Below are positions 1-5,385 of a DNA stretch of 5,685 nucleotides, piece by piece. Position numbers and translations under genes: made by a program. The notes beneath the pieces were generated by a model. The model did no database searches, was not told where the DNA came from, and saw only the letters and a program-made list of their open reading frames with translations. Numbering within the stretch: the stretch's first letter is position 1; each line of letters starts with the position of its first letter. Source of the stretch: Candidatus Dadabacteria bacterium (GTDB lineage: Bacteria; Desulfobacterota_D; UBA1144; Nemesobacterales; UBA2774); contig QIHJ01000093.1 of NCBI GenBank assembly GCA_003229065.1, positions 1 through 5,685 on the forward strand, written 5' to 3'.

Positions 1-129
1 AGCAGTCTCGAGCCCCTCTTCCATCTCCTCCACCGCCTGATTCAATATCTTCTCCGGGTCTTCTGCGCGCGTCACCCAGTCATTAAACTGAGATTTCACT
101 ATAAACCCGATCCTTCTTTTAAATCCCAT
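1..129 (-). CDS. pspA: PspA/IM30 family protein, N-terminal part (runs off window start)
   Basis: The first 43 codons of a phage-shock-protein A / IM30 (Vipp1) family protein are seen; the rest lies before base 1. Residues 1-20 form a short basic and hydrophobic stretch (MGFKRRIGFIVKSQFNDW) that matches the membrane-binding amphipathic helix of the family. It is followed by the signature AEDPEKILNQAVEEME at residues 22-37, the start of the coiled-coil domain. Family members coat stressed inner membranes as oligomers and limit proton leakage. The ATG at 129-127 is preceded by GAGGAGA (complement of 137-143) with 7 bases between, a strong ribosome binding site, so the start is firm. It lies downstream of the sigma/anti-sigma pair on the same strand and has its own candidate promoter motif at 161-175. 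Identification as PspA/IM30 family is confident; the exact subfamily cannot be told from the N-terminus alone. Confidence 0.9.
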   Translation of the reverse strand, partial: MGFKRRIGFIVKSQFNDWVTRAEDPEKILNQAVEEMEEGLETA

Positions 130-150
130 AACTGTGTCTCCTCAATCTGG

Positions 151-186
151 ATTTATGAGATATTACGAACGGGGGTTAAGAAAGAT
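151..186 (-). promoter_or_regulatory. Candidate promoter/operator of the pspA-like gene with shared CCCCCGTTCGTAATA motif
   Basis: Read in gene direction, 175-161 is CCCCCGTTCGTAATA. It matches CCCCCGCTCGTAATA before the sigma gene (2027-2013) at 14 of 15 positions. The CGTA core (167-164) ends 34 bases before the ATG, a normal place for a promoter -10 element, and CGTA-type -10 cores are known for some ECF sigma factors (for example Bacillus SigW). Further identities continue upstream (TTA.A.CT.T) at the same spacing, which could be the -35 side, though no classic GGAAC or TGAAAC is seen. Direct control by the linked sigma factor is inference. Confidence 0.45.
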
Positions 187-191
187 TTAAG

Positions 192-216
192 CTGAGGGGA
201 TTTACTCAGACAGTAA
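192..216. repeat. Overlapping short inverted repeats upstream of the pspA-like promoter
   Basis: Two small dyads overlap between the anti-sigma stop and the pspA promoter motif. CTGAG (192-196) pairs with CTCAG (205-209) around an 8-base loop, and TTACT (202-206) pairs with AGTAA (212-216) around CAGAC. They could be an operator just upstream of the promoter, or a weak hairpin ending the sigma/anti-sigma transcript. Each arm is only 5 bases and there is no clean T-run, so a strong intrinsic terminator is not supported. Confidence 0.2.
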
Positions 217-253
217 TATGCAGGAAAACTCAGGGAGCTATATGATGGAAATA

Positions 254-1327
254 TTAGTTAGCGGGTTCTGTATCTGTACCTTCATAATTCATGTAAGCAG
301 CATCTATCTTTATTTCTTCCAATTTTTTGTTTACATATTCCTCCTGCGATGGGTTGACCTCGCTGAGGTTCTTATAAGCAGATATGGCTTTCTCCAGATC
401 CCCTGTCTTCTCGTAACACTCTCCAAGAGATTTATATGAGCCGGCTTGTACGTCTTGGGGCGGAGGCGGAGATGAATTAAGTAATGCCTCGTTTGTTGTT
501 ATTGAGGCCTCGCAGTTACCCTCAGCCTGCTGGCGCTGAGCAAGCTCTAGCTCCGCAGCATAATCTCTCAGCATAGGCTTCTTCGCTCTTAAAAAGCTCT
601 CAGATGCCCCCTCGTCTGAAGTCGTAACGGGATTTTCCTCCATGGATTCCTGTTCAAGAAGCTCACTCGAAGAAGATATCCCTTTCCTATATTGAACGAG
701 GTCTTCCTCGGTTACATCTTTTTTGCGGAGCGCGCCTTTTGCGGGGGCGTTATCCGGAGCCTCTGTATCCGCCTGAGTTTCTGTAGGCGAAGCGGGCAAT
801 ATTCTCGATTCCCCGGCAGGCTTCTTCTGGTCGTCAGCTTCAACAGTACCTATCTCCGCCTCTGATAAGTCTTTATCTTCAGAAGCAAGATAATATTCTT
901 TTTCCCCACTATCGCTGAATGCCCCTTCCCGTTTTTCAGGCGCTCTCATTCTCACCGCCCCCACTTCTCTCGTTACGGTATCCACACCTTCAAAACCTGT
1001 TTGTCCGTAGTAGAACCATACCGAGAGGGCTATGGCTGCGCTTATAGTCGGCACGAGGATCGGTGAATAGTACCACTTCTTCCAAAAAGGAGGCTTCTTA
1101 AGAGAAGCATTTTCCCTCGCGGCCTCACTAAGTGAAGAGAGCGTATCTGCCGATACTTCGGGTAGAGCTTCCTCACGCGCGGCCGTCCTTATCTCCCTGT
1201 AGTGCTCTAACTCAAGAGAGCAGTCCGGGCAGCTATCCAGGTGCTCCTTTACAGCGCCCGACTCTTTTGGGCCGAGGATATCCTCTATATAATCGATAAG
1301 AAACCCGCTGCATTCTTCGCAGTTCAT
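254..1327 (-). CDS. Zinc-finger anti-sigma factor with one membrane segment and C-terminal TPR domain
   Basis: A 357-residue protein, predicted to hold the upstream-encoded ECF sigma factor inactive at the inner membrane. Residues 1-36 form a zf-HC2/ZAS-type domain: C3, C6 and H29-x3-C33-x2-C36, with the typical hydrophobic pattern between them; this cytoplasmic domain binds sigma in known relatives. A single membrane segment lies at about 88-107, ending WFYYG. Residues about 110-255 are low-complexity, rich in Glu, Ala, Ser and Lys, and look like a flexible linker. Residues about 256-327 hold at least one clear TPR repeat (295-327; pattern Y-x2-LG-x2-Y-x4-D-x2-KAI-x2-Y, ending NPS) and a more diverged one before it, separated by a PPPP run. 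The gene starts 6 bases after the sigma stop, so the two are almost surely co-transcribed; AGAGGGAG lies about 12 bases before the ATG. Zinc finger plus membrane anchor makes the anti-sigma call firm; the signal sensed by the TPR part is unknown. Confidence 0.88.
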   Translation of the reverse strand: MNCEECSGFLIDYIEDILGPKESGAVKEHLDSCPDCSLELEHYREIRTAAREEALPEVSADTLSSLSEAARENASLKKPPFWKKWYYSPILVPTISAAIALSVWFYYGQTGFEGVDTVTREVGAVRMRAPEKREGAFSDSGEKEYYLASEDKDLSEAEIGTVEADDQKKPAGESRILPASPTETQADTEAPDNAPAKGALRKKDVTEEDLVQYRKGISSSSELLEQESMEENPVTTSDEGASESFLRAKKPMLRDYAAELELAQRQQAEGNCEASITTNEALLNSSPPPPQDVQAGSYKSLGECYEKTGDLEKAISAYKNLSEVNPSQEEYVNKKLEEIKIDAAYMNYEGTDTEPAN

Positions 1328-1333
1328 AGCTAT

Positions 1334-1972
1334 TTAAACTCCCTCTTTTGCTTTTTGTTTCTGCTCAAAATAACCCGACTCTGAAAACACCCGTCTCAGG
1401 TTTTGAAAGGCGTACCGGAGCCTACTCTTCACAGTGCCCAGAGGAGACTCTGTAATCTCCGCAATCTCCTGAAATGAAAGCCCTTCTACTTCCCGTAGTA
1501 AAAATACCTCTCTAAACTCTTCTTTAAGTCCCTTTACGCCTATATCTATTAACTCTTTTAGCTCTTTATCATAAGCCTCTTCATCCTGCGCCCTCTGGCC
1601 GCTCTTAACGATTTCGAGTACTACTGCTCCTCCTTCAGACCCATTGCTTAAAGGAGCGTCGAGTGATCGGTGGCGCCTGTAGCTCTCTGTCCTCAGGTAA
1701 TCGATACAGTGGTTACGGGCAATACTGTAGAGCCAGGTGGTAAATTTCTGCTCGGGGTCGTAGCGGTCCTTCCTCTCTATAACTTTTAGGAATATTTCCT
1801 GAAGCAGGTCCTCGGCGTGAAGCTTGCTTCCGCCAGTCATCTTCATGATAAAGCGGAGCACACCGCCGCTGTGGCGCTTAAGGAGCACGTCAAAGCTCTG
1901 TGCATCGCCATTTTGGAATTTCCGCATGGCTTTCTCGTCCCCGATTTCTGTGTTTATCGTCTGTCCTGTCAA
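1334..1972 (-). CDS. ECF-type RNA polymerase sigma factor (sigma-70 family, RpoE-like)
   Basis: A 212-residue two-domain sigma factor, normal length for the ECF class, expected to direct RNA polymerase to envelope-stress promoters once freed from its anti-sigma factor. Sigma region 2 covers about residues 23-94 and includes AEDLLQEIFLKV (53-64) and FTTWLYSIARNHCIDYLR (77-94), which carry the core-binding and -10 recognition helices. Sigma region 4 covers about 151-194, with the helix-turn-helix at LSFQEIAEI...GTVKSRLRYA, which reads the -35 element. No extra C-terminal sensor domain follows. The start is a TTG at 1972. The first ATG (1927-1925, residue 16) would remove GDEKAMRKF, which aligns with the conserved beginning of region 2 in ECF sigmas, so TTG is preferred although its ribosome binding site (AAAGAGCG) is weak. 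It is the first gene of a minus-strand operon with the anti-sigma gene and diverges from the AsmA-family gene. Confidence 0.92.
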   Translation of the reverse strand: MTGQTINTEIGDEKAMRKFQNGDAQSFDVLLKRHSGGVLRFIMKMTGGSKLHAEDLLQEIFLKVIERKDRYDPEQKFTTWLYSIARNHCIDYLRTESYRRHRSLDAPLSNGSEGGAVVLEIVKSGQRAQDEEAYDKELKELIDIGVKGLKEEFREVFLLREVEGLSFQEIAEITESPLGTVKSRLRYAFQNLRRVFSESGYFEQKQKAKEGV

Positions 1973-1986
1973 CGGGCGCTCTTTGC

Positions 1987-2003
1987 CGGCCTGTGTACGG
2001 CCG
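1987..2003 (-). other. GC-rich hairpin in the sigma-factor mRNA leader
   Basis: In the sigma transcript CGGCC, GTACACA and GGCCG form a stem of five G-C pairs with a 7-base loop. It ends 14 bases before the TTG start and so sits just upstream of the weak ribosome binding site. It could slow translation of the sigma factor; this is inference from base pairing alone. Confidence 0.25.
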
Positions 2004-2012
2004 TCAATAAAG

Positions 2013-2043
2013 TATTACGAGCGGGGGCGGGAATAGCTCTAAT
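2013..2043 (-). promoter_or_regulatory. Candidate autoregulated promoter/operator of the sigma gene (CCCCCGCTCGTAATA)
   Basis: In gene direction 2027-2013 is CCCCCGCTCGTAATA, one base different from the element before the pspA-like gene. The CGTA core (2019-2016) ends 43 bases before the TTG, close to the 34-base distance at pspA. Over the 31 bases ending with ATA, 20 positions are identical between the two sites, including TTA.A.CT.T at the -35 side. Many ECF sigma operons are autoregulated, which fits, but sigma binding is not shown by sequence. Confidence 0.45.
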
Positions 2044-2071
2044 CGCACTCATCTATAAATAATAACCCAAA

Positions 2072-2100
2072 ATTATAAATATAGCCTGCCTCAGTTTACC
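2072..2100 (-). promoter_or_regulatory. Possible second, housekeeping-type promoter of the sigma operon
   Basis: The complement of 2072-2077 is a perfect TATAAT. Seventeen bases upstream the complement of 2095-2100 is GGTAAA, a poor -35, so strength is uncertain. It would start the transcript near 2065, giving a leader of about 90 bases. The surrounding DNA is A/T-rich, so a chance match is possible. Confidence 0.3.
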
Positions 2101-2133
2101 GATACCACTTGAGTACACTCGGATTTACTTAAC

Positions 2134-2152
2134 AAAATATTCCAAAATATTC
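2134..2152. repeat. Tandem direct repeat AAAATATTC x2, 10-base period
   Basis: AAAATATTC occurs at 2134-2142 and again, perfectly, at 2144-2152, with one C between. The 10-base period places both copies on the same face of the helix, as expected for paired regulator half-sites. The repeat ends 7 bases before the TTCGTA element upstream of the AsmA-family gene. No regulator can be named. Confidence 0.5.
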
Positions 2153-2157
2153 ATTGA

Positions 2158-2181
2158 TTCGTATTTCTCATCAATTATCCT
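2158..2181 (+). promoter_or_regulatory. Candidate promoter region of the AsmA-family gene
   Basis: TTCGTATTTCTCATCAAT (2158-2175) aligns with TTCGTAATATCTCATAAAT before the pspA-like gene: 16 identities, two mismatches and one gap. The CGTA core (2160-2163) is 70 bases before the ATG at 2234. The C-run of the other two sites is absent. An alternative weak sigma70 reading is TTGATT (2154-2159), a 16-base spacer and TATCCT (2176-2181). Either could drive the gene. Confidence 0.3.
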
Positions 2182-2221
2182 TTTGAAATATATCGCGGAC
2201 TAACGAAACTAACTAATGTCC

Positions 2222-2226
2222 GGGGA
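2222..2226 (+). promoter_or_regulatory. Ribosome binding site that favours the ATG at 2234
   Basis: GGGGA lies 7 bases before the ATG at 2234. The upstream in-frame ATG at 2216 has only an A/C-rich sequence before it with no Shine-Dalgarno match, and using it would place six residues (MSGESP) ahead of a typical MKK membrane-anchor start. The site therefore decides for 2234. Confidence 0.55.
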
Positions 2227-2233
2227 ATCGCCT

Positions 2234-4993
2234 ATGAAAAAATTCTTAGTAGTTCTGGGAGTACTCGTCATAATTCTTGTCACTCTCGTTGTGCTTGCAG
2301 TGCTCAACCTGAACTATTTCATAAACCAGAATAAAGAATATCTACTTACCCGGGTCGAGGAGTCCCTCGGCAGAAAGGTAACCGTGGGCGATGTTGAGAC
2401 AGGCTTTACGGACGGGATCGGCATTCGGATGAGCGACTTTTCCGTATCAGACGACAGAGATTTCTCTGACGGTGATTTCATAAGCGCTAAAGACATTCAG
2501 GTAAACGTGGCGTTCTTCCCGCTGCTCAGTAAAAGGATAGTAGTTAGGAAGCTTATTCTGAGCGAGCCAGTAGTTACTGTCATACGAAATAAAAACGGAG
2601 ATTTTAATTTCTCAACCATAGCCAAAGGAGAGAAATCTGAAAAAAATGGAGATGAAAAAAGCAAAAGTAAAAACGAAGATCAAATAGGGGAGATACCTAT
2701 AGCCGCTTCCAATATAGAGATTAAAAACGGCAGCGTCACTTATATTGACGAAGAGAACGGCAGGGAGCTTGAGGCCAGGAAGATAGAGCTTGGGATAAAA
2801 GACCTCGGCTTTGAAAAGGAGATCGGGGTGAAGCTCAAGGCCGCCGTATTAGCCCGGGACCAGAATATATTGTTAGATACCATACTCGGCCCACTTAGTC
2901 CCGGAATGGACTTCGGAGACGCTTCACTTAAAGGCGACGCGCGCATAATGGAGTTGAATGTAAGCACGCTAAAAAAGTCCCTCCCCATGCTCAAAGAAAT
3001 AATCCCTCAAGGTCTCGATTTCTCGGGCCCGGTCCAGGCGAAATTCAAATTCAGCGGCAGTGTGGACGCGCTCACGCTTACGGACATAGATGTGGACGCT
3101 TCGGTCTTCGGGGCGAGCAGGCCCAACTTCAAGCTCACGGGAAGCGCGGGCCCGCTTGGTAAAAGCGCAGAGAGATTTAAAATGGATGCCGAGTTCGACC
3201 TCAAAAACGCAGACCTGAATAAGCTCAGGCAGCTCTCATATATTAAGGACGTAATTCCCAACAGCCTATCTTCCCACGGCAACATCAGCTTCCGGGGAAA
3301 AGCAAGCGGCACGCCGGAGAATCTAAAGCTCCGCAGTGTGGTAGTGGACGCCACCGCTACCAGGCTCGCGGTAATCGGGAAGTTCCTTAAACCAAGCGGC
3401 ACCCCGCTTGTAATAACGAGTGGTGCGGACATAGGGAATGACAAAGTCAATCTAAGCGAGACTGAAATTAAACTGGGCTCCCTCATACTATCACTCTCCG
3501 GACAAATTAATGAGGGCACGACGACCCTGCTGAATATATCGCTAAACTCTAATAATATAAACCTTTCAGATATGAAGGAGATATTCCCAGCTCTCAAAAA
3601 GTACGGAGTCTCGGGGCAGCTCGAGCTCTTGCCCACAAAAGTCACGGGTGAGTCGGGCAAGGGGCAGACGCCTCGGATCACCGGTGCGCTCGATGTGAAA
3701 AACATGAGCGTAAGCCCGCCCGATTTCAAGCGCCCGATAAAGGACATAAATACCAGGATTGACTTTACGGGCAGCTCTGCCAAGGTTCAGAATCTCTCTC
3801 TTAGCTTAGGCAAATCAAAAGTACGCCTGAGCGCGTCCGTTACAAGCTTCTCGCCCGTCACTTTAAGCTATGATTTATCCTCGCCCGAACTTAACCTGAG
3901 TGATTTAAAGAAGGAAGCTTCTAAAAGTAACAGACCCGACGTGTTAAAGGACCTTAAGAGCAAAGGCAGCCTCAGAATGAATAACAACGACGCAGTTTTC
4001 AGCGGAAACGTGTCTTCATCAAAAGCTGTCTTATCCGACATTGAGCTCACAGAGCTAAAGTCCAATCTGAGCCTCACAGGACAGAAAGCAAGAGTTAACA
4101 GCTTCAGCATGAAAGCCTATGGGGGAATCATAAGCGGAAAGGCGAGTTACACGATGGGCCCCTCGCCCGAATTCGCTCTTATTTCGACTGTCGGGGGTAT
4201 AGATCTGAAAACTTTCCTTACTTCCAGAAATCCCAAGGGTGAGCAGAATATCGAAGGCAAAACCAATCTCGATCTGAACGTATTCGGAAGTGGAAAAGGA
4301 TGGGAGCAGATAAAACCCAACCTTAAAGGGACAGCCAAAGCAGAGATCATTGACGGCGCCGTGCTCGACATAAATCTCGCAGAAGAGGTTCTTAAGGGCA
4401 TAACCGGCATACCGGGGCTTACCGTATTCATCTCACCCCGGGTACGAGATAGATACCCTCAGGTGTTCAGCGCGCGCGATACGGAGTTCGAGGAGTTTAA
4501 AGCCTCCTTCATTTTGGAGCAGGGCAAGATGCGTACTAACGATCTCAGGATTACATCGAGTGACTACAGGGTCACAGGCAGGGGTTGGATAGACCTCGAC
4601 AGCCGGGTGGATATGAAGTCGCTCCTCACCCTTTCTCAGGAGTTTTCAGAAGACATGGAAGAGGACATGCCCGAGCTAAAGTACATAACGAGCAACAAAG
4701 GGCTCGTCGAAATTCCATTCGCGATCTCAGGCAAACTGCCCGACGCCAAGCCCAAGCCCGACATGAGCTATTTGACCACTATGGTAGAGCGCGCCACAAT
4801 CCGTAAAGGAAAAGAGGAGCTTAAGAAACAGGTGCTGGATAAGCTACTCTCGGAGAGTGAGAAAGAGAACGCACAGGATGTGGAAGCCGAGGAATCTACA
4901 GTAGAGCAAAACCAAAGCACGGGAAGTAAAAAGAAGAAGAAAAAGAAAAGACTGGACCAGAAGATACTGGATGAGCTGGGGGATTTGTTTTGA
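2234..4993 (+). CDS. AsmA-family protein, inner-membrane anchored
   Basis: A 919-residue protein (925 if the ATG at 2216 were used). Residues 1-3 are MKK and 4-24 are a single hydrophobic anchor, so the bulk should face the periplasm. The N-terminal part has the AsmA pattern: YLLTRVEESLGRKVTVGDVE just after the anchor, then the amphipathic beta-rich segment ending VVRKLILSEPVVTVIRNKNG. A Lys/Glu-rich low-complexity insert follows at about 134-151. The long middle is alternating beta-type sequence, as in the superfamily with YhdP and TamB, which form grooves that carry or guide lipids between the membranes. The C-terminal AsmA-like part includes DLNVFGSGKGWEQIKPNLKG and a GxGxIDL-type strand (VTGRGWIDLDSRVD). 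The end is odd: an acidic linker, then seven lysines at 899-905 and a short helix RLDQKILDELGDLF. It is divergent from the sigma operon, which suggests a role in envelope maintenance. Family is firm; substrate is unknown. Confidence 0.88.
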   Translation: MKKFLVVLGVLVIILVTLVVLAVLNLNYFINQNKEYLLTRVEESLGRKVTVGDVETGFTDGIGIRMSDFSVSDDRDFSDGDFISAKDIQVNVAFFPLLSKRIVVRKLILSEPVVTVIRNKNGDFNFSTIAKGEKSEKNGDEKSKSKNEDQIGEIPIAASNIEIKNGSVTYIDEENGRELEARKIELGIKDLGFEKEIGVKLKAAVLARDQNILLDTILGPLSPGMDFGDASLKGDARIMELNVSTLKKSLPMLKEIIPQGLDFSGPVQAKFKFSGSVDALTLTDIDVDASVFGASRPNFKLTGSAGPLGKSAERFKMDAEFDLKNADLNKLRQLSYIKDVIPNSLSSHGNISFRGKASGTPENLKLRSVVVDATATRLAVIGKFLKPSGTPLVITSGADIGNDKVNLSETEIKLGSLILSLSGQINEGTTTLLNISLNSNNINLSDMKEIFPALKKYGVSGQLELLPTKVTGESGKGQTPRITGALDVKNMSVSPPDFKRPIKDINTRIDFTGSSAKVQNLSLSLGKSKVRLSASVTSFSPVTLSYDLSSPELNLSDLKKEASKSNRPDVLKDLKSKGSLRMNNNDAVFSGNVSSSKAVLSDIELTELKSNLSLTGQKARVNSFSMKAYGGIISGKASYTMGPSPEFALISTVGGIDLKTFLTSRNPKGEQNIEGKTNLDLNVFGSGKGWEQIKPNLKGTAKAEIIDGAVLDINLAEEVLKGITGIPGLTVFISPRVRDRYPQVFSARDTEFEEFKASFILEQGKMRTNDLRITSSDYRVTGRGWIDLDSRVDMKSLLTLSQEFSEDMEEDMPELKYITSNKGLVEIPFAISGKLPDAKPKPDMSYLTTMVERATIRKGKEELKKQVLDKLLSESEKENAQDVEAEESTVEQNQSTGSKKKKKKKRLDQKILDELGDLF

Positions 4994-5143
4994 ATGTCAT
5001 GGACCTGATAACTTTTTCAGAACATTACAACTTTTCTAAAATTCCACAGATGTGTTAGTATGAATTGAAGTGCCTGAAAAATAAAAACTTATTATCAGTG
5101 GAGAGAAAACTTTGCCTATTGTTTATGCAGATGAGATTGTTCA
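4994..5143. other. Non-coding A/T-rich stretch at a composition break
   Basis: Between the AsmA-family stop and the next promoter there is no convincing gene, tRNA or strong intrinsic terminator. It marks the change from about 50% G+C in sampled parts of the AsmA-family gene to about 33% in the dGTPase gene. It holds an imperfect inverted repeat (see the separate entry) and an 11-codon TTG-started reading frame at 5112-5147 that I do not call as a gene. Confidence 0.5.
5005..5098. repeat. Imperfect inverted repeat, CTGATAA...TTTTTCAG arms
   Basis: The arm CTGATAACTTTTTCAG (5005-5020) is matched on the other strand by 5074-5098, which starts CTGAAAAA and ends TTATCAG but has ten bases in its middle where the complement of the first arm has one. 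Fifteen of the sixteen bases of the first arm can pair (7+8 around a bulge). It may be a weak terminator-like structure of the AsmA-family transcript, or a relic of a recombination junction at the composition break. Confidence 0.3.
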
Positions 5144-5173
5144 TTGACTTTCTCACATATAGATGCGTATACT
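5144..5173 (+). promoter_or_regulatory. Sigma70-type promoter of the small basic protein/dGTPase genes
   Basis: TTGACT (5144-5149) and TATACT (5168-5173), with an 18-base spacer, each match the sigma70 consensus at five of six bases. Transcription should start near 5180, giving a leader of only about a dozen bases that begins at the AAGGGG ribosome binding site (5180-5185). This placement rules against the longer reading-frame start TTG at 5144, which is the -35 element itself. Confidence 0.6.
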
Positions 5174-5191
5174 TTAATTAAGGGGTATAAA

Positions 5192-5359
5192 ATGGCTAAA
5201 AAACACCATATAGCTCAAAAGACAATGTCGCAAGCAGTTGATTTGGCTATGTCAAGATTGTACATACCAAAAGGCGTTGCTGTTAGTAAAACTAAAGCCA
5301 AAACATCCAGAGCAACCCACGTTGCATCCACTAGAGTTGTTAAGAAAAAAGCCCGATAA
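5192..5359 (+). CDS. Small, very basic protein of unknown function
   Basis: A 55-residue protein that I do not recognise. The ATG at 5192 has AAGGGG 6 bases upstream and sits just downstream of a good promoter. An in-frame TTG at 5144 would add 16 residues but falls in the promoter -35 box. It contains 10 Lys and 4 Arg against a single acidic residue (D17), a net charge near +13. The N-terminal half (about 7-25, [18 protein letters not shown]) looks like one amphipathic helix. The C-terminal half, from about K33, is a Lys/Thr/Ser/Ala-rich tail ending VVKKKAR, reminiscent of nucleic-acid-binding tails. There is no signal peptide or membrane segment. It ends 26 bases before the dGTPase gene in the same direction, so the two probably share a transcript. 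A role as nucleic-acid binder or dGTPase partner is possible but unproven. Its A/T-rich codons match the dGTPase gene. Confidence 0.65.
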   Translation: MAKKHHIAQKTMSQAVDLAMSRLYIPKGVAVSKTKAKTSRATHVASTRVVKKKAR

Positions 5360-5385
5360 GACCTTTATATAACAACGCAAATTAC

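Noticed and set aside
218..439. Plus-strand open frame of 73 codons opposite the anti-sigma gene
   Set aside because: It overlaps the well-supported TPR end of the anti-sigma gene, has no family resemblance, and its hydrophobic content is explained by reading the opposite strand.
1817..2062. Two plus-strand open frames opposite the sigma gene start
   Set aside because: They are mirror frames of sigma region 2 and its leader; neither has a recognisable domain or convincing ribosome binding site.
2216..2233. Upstream ATG at 2216 as the AsmA-family start
   Set aside because: There is no Shine-Dalgarno before it, whereas the ATG at 2234 has GGGGA at a good distance and begins with a typical MKK anchor. 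It is not fully excluded.
2314..4431. Several minus-strand open frames and one plus-strand frame (4585-4806) inside the AsmA-family gene
   Set aside because: All lie within a long, coherent AsmA-family reading frame. Their Ser/Leu/Pro-rich products are what antisense reading of that frame gives.
4994..5060. Intrinsic terminator after the AsmA-family gene
   Set aside because: No G/C-rich stem followed by a T-run is visible; only weak A/T-rich arms (CTGA...TCAG) are present.
5112..5147. TTG-started 11-codon frame (MPIVYADEIVH) with a GGAG upstream
   Set aside because: It resembles the start of a real protein and could be a truncated gene, but it stops after 11 codons inside the next promoter's -35 box, and no continuation was found in the other frames.
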